Shown here piece by piece: positions 24,081 through 34,400 of a stretch of 64,000 nt of DNA. Numbering within the stretch: position 1 is the first letter of the stretch; each line of letters opens with the position of its first letter. The notes below the pieces were generated by a model. The model was not told the origin of the DNA. It was given only the letters and a program-made list of their open reading frames with translations, and made no database searches. The stretch is taken from assembly GCF_014203735.1 (NCBI RefSeq), contig NZ_JACHJQ010000008.1:62001-126000 (forward strand). The letters are read 5' to 3'. The stretch is from Actinophytocola algeriensis (GTDB taxonomy: Bacteria; Actinomycetota; Actinomycetes; Mycobacteriales; Pseudonocardiaceae). The translations under genes and the position numbers were made by a program.

Positions 24081-24230
24081 TCCTAGGGTGGCTTAGGTGG
24101 ACTGATGGCGTCAACGGGTGCCTGAGCAATCACACCGATTCGGGCGAACAGCTAGCCGCCGTCGCCAGGCGGGGCTCATGGCATGGTTCCAGTCGGGGTA
24201 TACGAGCAGCAGTAGGCCCGCGGGGCCGCC

Positions 24231-24371
24231 GTGACCTACCGACAACAGCTGCACGATGCGTGCGCCGACGTCGCCGCACGCCACCCCGACCACGCAATGG
24301 CAGCGATGGTCGACGCCTCCGTAACCGGCTACTACTGCCGAGGCTCCTCCCGACCCATTCCAATCGCCTGA
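24231..24371 (+). CDS. Possible small protein of 46 residues
   Basis: A GTG frame reading VTYRQQLHDACADVAARHPD then HAMAAMVDASVTGYYCRGSS. The sequence looks like a short soluble helix and starts soon after the divergent promoter region of the XRE cassette, but the ribosome binding site is poor and I know no relative. Could equally be a decayed gene start. Confidence 0.3.
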   Translation: MTYRQQLHDACADVAARHPDHAMAAMVDASVTGYYCRGSSRPIPIA

Positions 24372-25032
24372 TCTGCGGCTTAGTGCTTGGCTCGCCCGAC
24401 CTGGGCCAGCTCGCATCACCGCGCGATGGCCATTGCCGCAATCGGCTTGGCGTCGATACGTCGGCCGACTGCGGCGCGTTCCGGCTTGTCGGGGCGGACC
24501 AGATTGACGTCGCCAGGTGGGCGGCGGACCTCGACGGCGCCGACGCACCATCCGGCGACCAGGTTGCCGTGGTGCGCCCACGCCCTCGCCCTGGTGAGGG
24601 CGCTTACTTGGTCATGTCGCCGTGGGTCTGCGGGGATCGGCGCCCATTACCATCCCGACGCGATCATCGCGCTCGCGCGGGAACTCGCCGCCGCCCCTCC
24701 CGGTCGGCGACCTGGTCGAGATCCCCGGGCTCGCTCATCCGCTCGCCAACGGGCCCGCGTCGCGTCCGCTCTGCAGTGGGCGCTCACGCGCGAGGTCGGC
24801 CGCCGCTCGGCCCGACGATCGCTCGGCGCGCACGAATACCCCGATTGCCTGACCGGCCAGTGGTCCCGGGGCACACCGAACAGTTCCGAGGACTCGGTGA
24901 CGCGCGTCGGGTCGAAGCCGAAGGACACCGTCCCGAGGTCCTTAGCCATCACGGTGTGCCGTGCTGGCCTGGTCGGGGGTGTGGTGACATCCTGCTTTGG
25001 CTGCCGTCGAGAGACGGAAAGGGTGGGAGGTC
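24372..25032. other. Degenerate stretch without an intact gene
   Basis: About 660 bp. Coding-like pieces appear in different plus frames, such as QIDVARWAADLDGADAPSGD near 24505 and HYHPDAIIALARELAAAPPG near 24650, without a common frame or start. Long open frames here are the low-complexity Arg/Pro/Ser shadows typical of high-GC DNA. Likely a gene inactivated by indels; identity unknown. Confidence 0.35.
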
Positions 25033-26318
25033 ATGTCGGGTTGGAGTGACGTGGAACAGGGGCGTCGAGACTGGGATTGGGATGTGCTCGTCGGTGACCT
25101 CGACCAGGCGGAGTACCTCACGCCGGCGGGTCGGGAGGTCACGCGTCGGGCGATCGTCGGGCTGAGTGAGTTCTTCGGGCCGGGCTGGTTGTCGAGGGCC
25201 GCGAATCCCCGTGATCCGCACGATCGGGTCGCGTTGGCGATGGTGAGTCCGTCGCTGTTCGGTCCATCGCCGCGACAGCGTGCTGCCTTCGTTGAGTTGC
25301 TCGGGTGGTGGGCCAGCGTCCAGATCTTGCGAGACGCGGGTGCAGAGGGAATCGGCAAGTTGCGTAGGACGATGTGCAGCAACCCCGCCCGCAACGAGCT
25401 GCGGCACGCCGTCGCCCAGGCGCGGCTCGCGGCCCAGGCGTTGCTCGCGGGGGCTCGGGTGACGTTAGAACCGGCGAAGCCGGAGGGCGGGCCAGGGGAT
25501 CTGCGGGCCGTGCGGGGCGAGAGCGACGTGTTCCTCGAGTACCGGGCTATCAAGCCGGACACGACGTCCGTCGAGCACATCGATCGCATGGAGCAGGCCA
25601 GCATGTTCCTCCTGATGATCGGCGGCGAGCACAGGGTCACCTGGTCAGGTGACCTCCCGTTGGAGCCCGACGACACCTGGTACCAGCGGATTCGCGAGGC
25701 CAGCGAGCAGTGCGCCCGCACCGCGACGCCCATCGAGGTCGCCGTGGCCGGCGCGGTGCTGCGCTGCACGCCCGGGGATGCGAACCCAGCGGACGACGAC
25801 AGTGGGGTCGTAAGGTGGCCGCGATTCGATCAGGACCAGCACGATCGACTGATGCGGGCGCTTAACCAGCCGAGAAGACGCGGTCGGAGGGTGCGGCGTG
25901 GATCTGGTTGGAGGATTGCGGAGCGCTGTGGCCGCGGACCCCGTTCGCCGCGTCCGCGCTCTCAGTCAAGATCGACACACTCGTTGATGTTCTGCGTGAC
26001 TTCTTCACAGAGCACCGGCACGTGCTCGGTGTCGTCTTCACCTCAGGACAGCCCGAACCGGCCGCGGCGGACGAGGCATCGGTACGGACTAGTCGCGGCG
26101 CGGGGTTTGTGCGGCTGTTGCCGTCAGGACAGCGCCGGGAATCCGTGGTGGTCCAGCGACCGCTCGCAGTGCCGGGCCAGTTCGCGCTCGTGTGTCAGCT
26201 GTGCGACAACGAGCCGCGCTGGCTGGACGAGGCGTTGGCCCGCCTGGGTGCCGGATCCCTGAAAACCGTGATGGCACCACCTCTTCGCAGCACGGGCGGA
26301 CTCTATCTGCCCAGTTAG
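25033..26318 (+). pseudogene. Hypothetical gene with a single-base frameshift
   Basis: Two adjoining frames make one coherent protein of about 428 residues. Frame one runs from ATG 25033 (MSGWSDVEQGRRDWDWDVLV) through FVELLGWWASVQILRDAGAE, VEHIDRMEQASMFLLMIGGE to DQHDRLMRALNQ near 25876. The next frame continues EKTRSEGAAWIWLEDCGALW through TLVDVLRDFFTEHRHVLGVV to the stop at 26318. One missing base between CAG and GAG (about 25876-25880) explains the break. GGGAGG lies only two bases before the ATG. No family recognised; the protein is soluble, with Trp-rich helices. It lies in the mobile part of the window. Confidence 0.6.
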
Positions 26319-26485
26319 GCCCGCGCAGAGCATCGTCGGCCTTGCGGACGCCCGCGCGCCGGCCGCGGGTCGAAGTACGTGCACGCTCGCCATACCAGTG
26401 CCGGGATGCGCGGGGGACCGGTGCGCCCACTGTGAACTCACCTCCCTTATTGGGGGCGTCAACCGGTCAACGTCGAGCCGTGCAG

Positions 26486-27244
26486 TCAGTCGCCGCGCGG
26501 TTCGACGTCAGACTTCACCACACTCGGCGCGGCGGCGGGGGAGGGGCGAGCGAGCTTCTTCCGGCGTGCCGCGTCGGTAGCCGCTTGCCAGTCACTCCAC
26601 TTACGCCCGTTCTGCCGGGCCTTGAACCGCGCGATGTTGTTGGCAGGGATGCCGACCTGGCGAGGGCCCAGTACGGACAGCAGGTCGGACTCGGCCTGCG
26701 AGTGCCAGCCCGCGGCCGCGATGGACTCCTCGTCTGGGAACACGTCAGCAACACGATCGTGTTCCGTGTCCAGCGTCGAGTCCTGCGTGCCGCCGTAGCT
26801 GTAGACCCACCAGAAGTTCGCTGGCGGGTCGGGTTCCACCAGTTCGCGAAACAGGCTTACTTCCTTGGTGTAGCAGTAGAAGTGGGTCTGTGGCCGAGCA
26901 CGCATGATCTCCAGCCACCGATCGAGGTACTTCCGCGAGAAGAAGTCGCCGGAGTCATGCAGACGCACCCACGCTCCCTCGAATCGCGGCCTAGCCAACT
27001 CCGCGAGCATCTCTTGCTGCCAGCGGTCAAGCTCGTCCAGCACCAACCGCAGGTTCTCGGTATGCCGCGCTTTCACCACTGGCCAGAGGAACGTACCGTT
27101 CCTCGCGTAACAGACCGACGCACACACACCAGCAGAAGGACACACCCTCACGTTCCTGCCGTCGGGCAAGCGCACCGCAAGGGCGGGCAGCGACCAATTG
27201 TAGATACGCAGAGCACGCAAGCGGCGATTCTGCCGTAGAAGCAC
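26486..27244 (-). CDS. GP88-domain protein (phage gene product 88 family)
   Basis: A 252-residue protein matching the actinophage gene product 88 family. The family core is visible: LPDGRNVRVCPSAGVCASVC then YARNGTFLW, HDSGDFFSRKYLDRWLEI and ARPQTHFYCYTKEV. Cysteines in CPSAGVCASVC probably bind metal. The molecular function is not known; family members are found in mycobacteriophages and integrated elements. GTG start at 27244 with GGGAGG nine bases upstream. The ribosome binding site is part of an 11-bp inverted repeat (separate entry). The tail (AAAPSVVKSDVEPRGD) is unstructured. Marks phage-derived DNA in this region. Confidence 0.88.
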   Translation of the reverse strand: MLLRQNRRLRALRIYNWSLPALAVRLPDGRNVRVCPSAGVCASVCYARNGTFLWPVVKARHTENLRLVLDELDRWQQEMLAELARPRFEGAWVRLHDSGDFFSRKYLDRWLEIMRARPQTHFYCYTKEVSLFRELVEPDPPANFWWVYSYGGTQDSTLDTEHDRVADVFPDEESIAAAGWHSQAESDLLSVLGPRQVGIPANNIARFKARQNGRKWSDWQAATDAARRKKLARPSPAAAPSVVKSDVEPRGD

Positions 27245-27245
27245 A

Positions 27246-27274
27246 ATGTCCTCCCATCAGTCGTGGGAGGACAT
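27246..27274 (-). promoter_or_regulatory. Hairpin that sequesters the GP88 ribosome binding site
   Basis: ATGTCCTCCCA (27246-27256) and TGGGAGGACAT (27264-27274) form perfect 11-bp arms with a 7-nt loop. In the minus-strand mRNA the second arm contains GGGAGG, the Shine-Dalgarno of the gene starting at 27244, and the first arm contains the pairing CCTCCC. The start codon follows one base later. Translation should be low until the hairpin opens; a DNA operator is the alternative. Confidence 0.65.
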
Positions 27275-27588
27275 GCCCATCATACGTGCCAATCGTGGGT
27301 ACGTGTCGTGCACCTCGCCGGTTAGCCGCTGCCCACAACATGGAGAACGCGGTGCAGGAGTTCGCGACGACGGCCCAGAAGTTGACCGTCTGGCCGTACA
27401 GGCCCGCTGACGACGAGGCATGCTCGATCATGTGGAACGCACCCGCGTGCTGGCTGATGCCCTGATGAACCGCAGCCCTCCTGTGCGGCCCTGACGCATC
27501 ATGTAAATCCGGTGCGTCATCGCGCACCCCTGCGGCAGCATGTACTCCTTCTATCGCAACCGCGATAGGACGCAAGGAGGCTGCTTCC
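27275..27588. other. Intergenic region between GP88 and the next gene
   Basis: A 41-codon frame (ATG 27340 to TGA 27465: MENAVQEFATTAQKLTVWPY...) is present but unsupported. At 27551-27568 CTATCGC-AACC-GCGATAG forms an inverted repeat 6 bp ahead of the strong AAGGAGG (27574-27580) of the gene at 27589; it may be an operator or a leader hairpin. The rest shows nothing definite. Confidence 0.4.
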
Positions 27589-28476
27589 GTGACCGACATT
27601 CGAGTGATCGACGCCTTGCACCTGGCGTACGCAAACCTGCGCTCCGCATGGTGGAACACTCTTCAAGACCCGCGTATTGGCGAGAACTCGCCGAGTAGCG
27701 AGCGCTTGATCGGTCCCGAGGGGTCCCCCATCACGGACAAGGAGTTGCTGCTTCACGGTGCAGAACTCATGGCGGTGGACGCGAGCAAGAGCGTGCTGCA
27801 CCACCTCCGCTCCCTCGCGAAGATGTATCGCGCAGACGGTGAACTCGGCGATGAACTCGACCGGGACGAGTGGCCGGGCACCGGCGCCTACTCCGTTGCC
27901 CGTGCCGTGCTGGAGGGCACTGCCATGGTGGCGTGGCTGATGGCCCCTGACATCGATCTGGATGAGCGAGTGCTCCGTGCCAGCTTGATTGGGCTGTGGT
28001 CCGCCAATGAGGACCGCCGTCCCCTGTCCCCCGACCCCATCGTGTGGACTCTGGAGGACTGGAAGAAGGCGGTGGCGAGCTGCGGTCTGGAAGTCAAGGA
28101 GGCCGGGTACAAGCTCGGCGTGAAGGTGGACGGCAAGGTGAGGACCTTCGGTCAGGCCAGCGTGATCAGAGAGACGCTGGGCCAGCCTGGGAGCGCTCTG
28201 TACGCAGAGTGGAGCGGAGTTGCGCACCACGCCGCGTGGGCTGTGGGGAACTGGTCGGCCTACGAGGTCGCCGAGGACGGCGGCGGCGTTCACAGTCACA
28301 CAAAGCTGGGGCAGAAGCGGCACGCTCTCATGGCGGCCGACGTGGCGAAAGTGGTTGCGCAGGCCGGGGAAGCCATGGCGGGGTACTGGGCTCGCGACTG
28401 CGACGACCTCTCGGCCGTCTGTGAGCAGATGGCCAAGTTCATGCGGGAATGTGCGTCCCAGCTCCCCGGCGACTGA
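27589..28476 (+). CDS. Hypothetical protein, helical, accessory region
   Basis: A 295-residue soluble protein from GTG 27589 with AAGGAGG nine bases upstream. It is mostly helical: VIDALHLAYANLRSAWWNTL, DASKSVLHHLRSLAKMYRAD, AYSVARAVLEGTAMVAWLMA and KRHALMAADVAKVVAQAGEA. The layout of conserved-looking His and Trp residues (HHLR, SGVAHHAAWAVGNWSAYEVA) resembles DUF5677-like and abortive-infection-type helical proteins, but I cannot assign a family with confidence. It stands alone between the GP88 gene and a zinc-ribbon gene. Confidence 0.75.
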   Translation: MTDIRVIDALHLAYANLRSAWWNTLQDPRIGENSPSSERLIGPEGSPITDKELLLHGAELMAVDASKSVLHHLRSLAKMYRADGELGDELDRDEWPGTGAYSVARAVLEGTAMVAWLMAPDIDLDERVLRASLIGLWSANEDRRPLSPDPIVWTLEDWKKAVASCGLEVKEAGYKLGVKVDGKVRTFGQASVIRETLGQPGSALYAEWSGVAHHAAWAVGNWSAYEVAEDGGGVHSHTKLGQKRHALMAADVAKVVAQAGEAMAGYWARDCDDLSAVCEQMAKFMRECASQLPGD

Positions 28477-28693
28477 ACGCGCTTCACGTCGCCCCGTGTT
28501 GTAGCTGCTCTCCGTGACTGCCGCAGGGGTGGATGTGTCGATCAGGGCATCGATGTGCCTCTTGCGGGTGTCTGATCGGCCACGTTGCCGCGCGAATCGA
28601 ACAAATGTGCCCGTCCGGGGGATAGTATGCGGGCGGCCGTGCGGAACGCCCCTGCGCCGGCTGTAGGTGAGGCTCGGGGGAGGGAGTGTGGCG

Positions 28694-28864
28694 ATGGAAG
28701 GCCGTACATGCGGAAAGTGTGGCGAGCAGCCAGCGGGGCCTGGGGGTGTGCTGTGCCCTGGCTGCAAGCAGACCCTCGCTGAGTCGTTGGTCAACTACTG
28801 GCGCGGCGCGGACGCGGACGCGGATCACTCGACTGCCGCTCAGTACACGCCAACCGTGTCCTAA
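28694..28864 (+). CDS. Small zinc-ribbon protein
   Basis: A 56-residue protein starting MEGRTCGKCGEQPAGPGG with two CxxC pairs (CGKC and CPGC) 13 residues apart, the usual spacing of a zinc ribbon. The C-terminal part (TLAESLVNYWRGADADADHS) is helical then acidic. GGAGGGAG at 28680-28687 supports ATG 28694; GTG 28688 is an alternative. Such small ribbons are common in actinomycete accessory DNA; function unknown. Confidence 0.6.
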   Translation: MEGRTCGKCGEQPAGPGGVLCPGCKQTLAESLVNYWRGADADADHSTAAQYTPTVS

Positions 28865-29074
28865 TGGGACGTACTCGAATCTTCCTGTGTGGACTGTCGA
28901 CACCAGAATAACTACGGCCCGTGTTCGGTGGGCTCCTTCGCGTACATCGGTCGCGTAATCCCGTTTTCTCGGGGCGCCGTGCGCTGGTTCGGTGGGTTAC
29001 GGTCGGCAGAGTGACCGCTCGGGTCGAGTGTTCGTGGGCCATCTGAGCTTGGGCGCGCGGTGGTGGGAGGTGGC
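28865..29074. other. Spacer upstream of ligD, nothing recognised
   Basis: About 210 bp without a gene. A run of GGTGGGAGGTGG just before 29075 supplies the ribosome binding site for ligD. Confidence 0.3.
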
Positions 29075-31072
29075 ATGGCTCGGACATCTGGTCGAGCGGG
29101 TCCTCGTCTGCCAGCCGCGGTCGCGCCGATGCTTGCCTCTCCGGACCGCGGTCGCCTGCCTGACAGCTCCGAGTGGGTCTACGAGTACAAGTACGACGGC
29201 TACCGCGCGATAATGCAGGTCGCAGCGGACGGCACGCTGGCCCTCACCAGCCGCAACGGCAACGACCTCACCGCGGAATTCGCCGTGCTCTCGGGGGGTC
29301 TCGGCGACGCCCTGGGCGGTCAGGCTGCGGTGCTGGACGGGGAGCTGGTGGTGCTCAACGAAGCCGGCCAGCCCGAGTTCGGGCTGATGCAGGAACGCCG
29401 CGGCCAGTACCAGCAGGGCATCTCCGTAGCCGACTCGCCGGTCCAGTACCTGGTGTTCGACCTGCTCACGCTCGGTGGCAGCAGTCTGCTCAACACCCCG
29501 TACGACCAGCGCCGCGGCCGCCTCGACGAACTGGACCTACCCGACCCGGACCGCATCACGGTGGTGCCCGCGTTCCCCCACGCCACCCTCACCGCCCTGG
29601 GCATCACCCCGCACGACCTCCTGAGCCGAGCCGCGGCCGCCGGGTACGAGGGACTCATCGCCAAGCGTCACGACTCCCGCTATCACCCCGGACAACGCAG
29701 TCCCGAGTGGCGCAAGCACCCCCTGATCCGCACCCAAGAAGTCATCATCTGCGGCTGGCGCCCCGGCGAAGGCCGCCGCAGCGGCACGCTGGGCGCACTG
29801 CTGCTCGGCGCGCACGACCCCGTCACCGGCGACCTGCTCTACATCGGCGACGTGGGTACCGGTTTCACCGACCGCGCGCTACGCGACCTACATGCACGAC
29901 TGGCTCCACTGGAGCGCCCGACCTGGCCCTTCACCACAGCGCCGCCCCGGGAGAACGCCCGGCACGTGCACTGGGTCGAACCCACGCTGGTGGGGGAGGT
30001 GGTCTACCGGCAGTTCACCCGAACCGACCACCGACTGCGGCACGCCGCCTGGCGTGGCCTGCGCGAAGACAAGGCCCCGACCGATGTCACCGCGCCGCAA
30101 CCTACCCTCGGCCGCCGCACCGGCACACCAGCCCCGGTCGAGCCCGGCCCGGTGGTCGCCGAACGGGTGATGGTTCAGGTGGGGGAGCGGCAGCTGTCTT
30201 TGTCGAATCTGGACAAGGAGCTCTACCCGGACGGTTTCAGCAAGGGGGAGGTGATCAACTACTACAGCCGGATCGCGCCGGTGTTGCTTCCGCATCTCGT
30301 CGGGCGGCCGGTGACGTTCATCCGGTACCCGAACGGGGTCAACGGGGAGGCGTTCTTCGAGAAGAACGTGGCCCGCCATGCACCGGCCTGGGTGCGCACC
30401 GTGCGGCTGCCCAGTAGCGGCTCCCGGGGCAACGGCGACCACATCGACTACGTACTGGTCGAGGACCTGGCGACGCTGGTGTGGGCGGCCAACCTCGCCG
30501 CGCTGGAACTCCACGTGCCGCAGTGGACCGTCGACGACAACGATGCAACAGCCCGCCGGGCGCCGGACCGGCTTGTCTTCGATCTCGACCCCGGCCCCGG
30601 TGCGACGATCGTGGAGTGCTGCCGGGTCGCTGAGCGACTCCGCGAGATCCTGGTCGCTGATGGCCTCACGCCGGTCGCCAAAACCAGCGGGTCGAAGGGC
30701 ATGCAGCTCTACGCAGGGATTCGCGCCGCGAGCGCGACGAGCCCGTCGGCGTATGCGAAGACGCTGGCTGAGCAGCTCGCCGTCCAGACCCCGGACCTCG
30801 TGGTCGCGAAGATGGCGAAGAACCTGCGCGTGGGGAAGGTCTTCATCGACTGGAGCCAGAACAACCCTGCGAAGACCACCATCGCGCCGTACTCGCTGCG
30901 CGGCCGCGCACGACCGACTGTTTCCACCCCCGTCACCTGGGACGAGGTCCATGCCTGCCGCGAACCCAACCAGCTGGTCTTCACCGCTGACGAAGTACTC
31001 CACCGCGTCGACCGTCACGGTGATCTGTTCGCCGGTCTTGCCGAGGCTTGCGACGAGCTCCCCGCCCGGTGA
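29075..31072 (+). CDS. ligD: LigD: ATP-dependent DNA ligase fused to an NHEJ polymerase/primase domain
   Basis: A 665-residue two-domain repair enzyme. Ligase half (about 1-325): the adenylation motif EYKYDGYRA has the AMP-accepting Lys39; further motifs are AVLDGELVVLN, AAAAGYEGLIAKRHDSRY and WRKHPLIRTQEVIICGW, then the OB-fold. Polymerase half (about 365-665): LSLSNLDKELYPDGFSKGEV, VTFIRYPNGVNGEAFFEKN, LVFDLDPGPGA with the metal-binding acids, and KTSGSKGMQLY. The 3'-phosphoesterase domain found in mycobacterial LigD is missing and the order is ligase then polymerase. The family joins double-strand breaks with Ku; no ku gene is present in the window. ATG 29075 has GGGAGG five bases upstream. 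Confidence 0.94.
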   Translation: MARTSGRAGPRLPAAVAPMLASPDRGRLPDSSEWVYEYKYDGYRAIMQVAADGTLALTSRNGNDLTAEFAVLSGGLGDALGGQAAVLDGELVVLNEAGQPEFGLMQERRGQYQQGISVADSPVQYLVFDLLTLGGSSLLNTPYDQRRGRLDELDLPDPDRITVVPAFPHATLTALGITPHDLLSRAAAAGYEGLIAKRHDSRYHPGQRSPEWRKHPLIRTQEVIICGWRPGEGRRSGTLGALLLGAHDPVTGDLLYIGDVGTGFTDRALRDLHARLAPLERPTWPFTTAPPRENARHVHWVEPTLVGEVVYRQFTRTDHRLRHAAWRGLREDKAPTDVTAPQPTLGRRTGTPAPVEPGPVVAERVMVQVGERQLSLSNLDKELYPDGFSKGEVINYYSRIAPVLLPHLVGRPVTFIRYPNGVNGEAFFEKNVARHAPAWVRTVRLPSSGSRGNGDHIDYVLVEDLATLVWAANLAALELHVPQWTVDDNDATARRAPDRLVFDLDPGPGATIVECCRVAERLREILVADGLTPVAKTSGSKGMQLYAGIRAASATSPSAYAKTLAEQLAVQTPDLVVAKMAKNLRVGKVFIDWSQNNPAKTTIAPYSLRGRARPTVSTPVTWDEVHACREPNQLVFTADEVLHRVDRHGDLFAGLAEACDELPAR

Positions 31073-31497
31073 CTACGCCTGGTCGCTGCAGCCGGGGCCG
31101 GCTTTCCGCCCTGGTGGTGAACGACGCCAGCGCACGAACGACCGGGCAACGCAATTCCTCTGCAGCGCTCGGCCCGCACAGCGCTGGTCCTTGGTGGAGG
31201 CGCCACACAATTGGGCGCGGTGTACGGCGGGTGTACGCGGCAGGCGATGCAGCAGTGCCGGCCGGGCCGAGCCGGAGGAGAGGGAGGGTTGGGCCCGCCT
31301 GATCACCACCGAGAACAAACGCGCCAAGTGGCAAGGCGAACCCTTGTCGACGGCTACACCGTCTACTCCCGCCTGCGGCACATCTCCACGAGGAATTCTC
31401 GCGTGGCGCTGAGGTACCAACGCTATCTACTCGTCTAGAATTGGACGCTCAGGTTGTCCAGTTTTACCGACCCTTGTATTGCTGACTGCGAGATTCC
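31073..31497. other. Intergenic region, nothing firm
   Basis: About 425 bp between ligD and the NTPase gene. Short plus-strand frames exist, for example 31211-31438 ending RNSRVALRYQRYLLV, but without start signals or recognisable similarity. A promoter for the NTPase gene should lie close to 31440-31490, where the sequence becomes less GC-rich (TTGTCCAGTTTTACC). Confidence 0.35.
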
Positions 31498-34400
31498 GTG
31501 ACTCAACTTCCCGAGATCAACTGGCGGCAGATCCGCGGCAAGTCGCCGTCGGGCTCGCAACGTGATGGGTTCGAGGAACTCGCCAACCAGTTGATGATCT
31601 TTGGTGACCTTGTGACGTGGCCACCCGACACCAAATTCAGCGTGTTCGGGAACCCGGATGGCGGTCGGGAAGGGCGCGGTGAGCTTCCCGGTGGTGTGGT
31701 GTGGGCATGGCAGGCGAAGTACCTGTTCGAACTCGACAGCGACGAGTTCGGACAGATCACCAAGTCGGTACGTCGGGTCTTGGAGACCGAGCCCACGCTC
31801 GAGCGCTACTTCGTGCTGTTGCCCTGTAATCCGCCGGCGGGCGACACGGCGCAGAGGAAGAGTGCGTGGACGAAGTGGAACGAGTACGTCGCGAAGTGGC
31901 AGGGCATGGCCGAGGCGGCTGGCCGGACCGTGGCGTTCGAATATGTGGGTGAAACGCAGCTCAATAGTTGCTTGCTCCAAGCATCACAGGTGGGACGGCT
32001 GCGTTACTGGTTCGATCTGGACACGTTCTCTGAAGATCGGTTCCGGGCGATCGCGGCGCGGGCTGAGGCCGACGCGGGCGGCCGGTACACCCCCGAGCTG
32101 AACGTCAAGCTGCCGATCGCCGCGGTCTTCGACGGCCTCGCCCGAACGCCTGCGTTCGAGCACGACATCCGATTGGCGCTCGCGGCACTCCGCAACGCCC
32201 GAGGCACCTACGGTCTCTCTGCGCCTGACGAACAGCGTGAGCTGTTCGAACCCGCAATCTGGTTGCTTGAAGATCGCCTCGACCGTCTCGAGGAAGCAGT
32301 GGCGGACGCCATTGCGCAGGCGCGTCGACCCCACGGCGTGCTGCCCGATCTCAAGCCCTTCATGGACGCCCTTGAGGGGCCCATACACGCCATCGTCGAT
32401 CTGCTTCGGGAGCACTGTCTGCGGGACGGGTACTACATCGGCAACGCAGGCAGCCTTCACCACCAGATTTCGAGCATCGAATCCGCGATCTCGGGGTTGT
32501 ACGGGCTGCGTGCCGGTCGGGCCTGGCAAAGCTTCGACCAGACCACCATCCTGGTGACCGGCACCGGCGGAGCCGGAAAGACCCATCTGCTCTGCGACCT
32601 CGCCAAGACCCGCACGGCGAACAATCTGCCGACGATCATCGTGCTCGGCGAGCAGTTCGAACGAGGACCGATCGAAACCGACCTCGGCAGGATCATCGGA
32701 TTCAACAGCCCGGCAGGCCAACTACTCGCGACCTTCGAAGCCGCCTGCCAAACCACGGGCACCGTCGGGCTGATCATCATCGACGGTCTGAACGAACCAG
32801 CCGACCGGAAGCTGTGGAACAAGTACCTGCACAGCTTCCTCAACGACGCAGCCGGGTACCCGCACATCCGGCTCGTGCTCTCCTGCCGGACCGAGTTCCT
32901 CGCCGACACGTTGTCCGACCCTCTGCAAGAGCGCCTCCGTACGTTCCAGCACACCGGGTTCGCGGAGGTCTCCCGGGACGCGATCCGCCAGTTCCTCGAC
33001 TGGTACGGCATCGAGCGACCATCTTTCCCTTTGCTGGACCCGGAGTTCACTAACCCGCTGTTCCTCAAGCTTCTCTGCACCACACTGCAGACGCGAGGCG
33101 AACACCGCTTCCCACGCACCGGCTTCGGAACCTCGTGGATCTACGACAGCTTCCTCGACGCGATCAACGACCGCCTCGCCGACCCGGAGCGCTGCGACTA
33201 CGACCGGAGCAGCACGCTGGTCCGCCGATCCGTCGAGCAGATCGCCGCCGCCATGCACACCCACGGTCGTCGGCTACCCAAGGCCGAGATCGAACAACTC
33301 ACCACGACGCTCCTGCCAGGTCGCGGCTGGAGCAGCAGTCTACTCAACGGCCTGCTTAAGGAAGCGATCCTGTCCGACCTCCTGATCAACGGTGTCAGCT
33401 ACGTCCGGTTCGGATACGAACGACTTGGCGACATCGCATGGGCCAAGCTCATCGCGGCCTACGACCTCGCGACGGTCACCGAGCGGACCACACCCATGGC
33501 ACAGCGGTGGTACCACAACGCTGGCGTCCTGCAGGCACTCGCCTCCGTACTGCCCGAGACGCACGGCGTCGAACTGATCGACGTCCTCTCGATCCCAACG
33601 GATGAGTACCACCCGCACGCACACAACGACTTCCTACTCAGCATCGCGTGGCGCATGCCCGACGCACTGACCGACCGGACCGAGACGATCCTCGTCGAAC
33701 TCCGTGCCAACCCCGACGTCGCCGACGCGGCCAACAACGCACTACTGCAGGTCGCCACCGTCCCAGGCCACCGGTTCAACGCGGAGTGGCTGCACCGCCA
33801 GCTCCGCGGCTTGACGCTGCTGGACCGAGACGTCACCTGGTCCCACACCTGCGACTGGCAGCACGACAACGCCGGTCACCTGCCGAACCTCATCAGCTGG
33901 GCCTGGTCAGACGCCAGCACCACAGCCACCGAGGACACCCGCCACCTGGCCGCGCTCACCCTCAGCTGGGCGCTGGGCGCCTCGCACCGGCCAACCCGCG
34001 ACAACGCCACCAAAGCCATCATCGCGTTGCTGGAACCCGCCCCCCACCTGTTCGGGCCAATCCTGAAACTCTTCGCGGACTGCGGCGACGACGCCATCGA
34101 GGAACGCTTGCTGGCCGTCGCCTGCAGCATCGCCCAACGCGCCTGTGACCGCGACATCGCCGCCACTATCGCCGAAGCGGTACGCGACCACACCATCAGC
34201 CGCGACTACTGGCCCCAGAATTACCTCAGCCGCGATTACGCACGCCGGACAATCGACGCCGCACTAGAACACGGCTGGCAACCGAACCCCAGCGACATCA
34301 CCGCTCGTGTGCGACCCCCGTACACAACGGACTGGATTGCGCCGCAACGGTCGCGAGCGGAGATCGACGAGCTCGCCGGCCCACCAGCCTACCGATACAG

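Noticed and set aside
24065-25165. 366-codon plus frame in the degenerate stretch after the XRE cassette
   Set aside because: Arg-rich low-complexity product, no family, no ribosome binding site; coding-like pieces lie in other frames.
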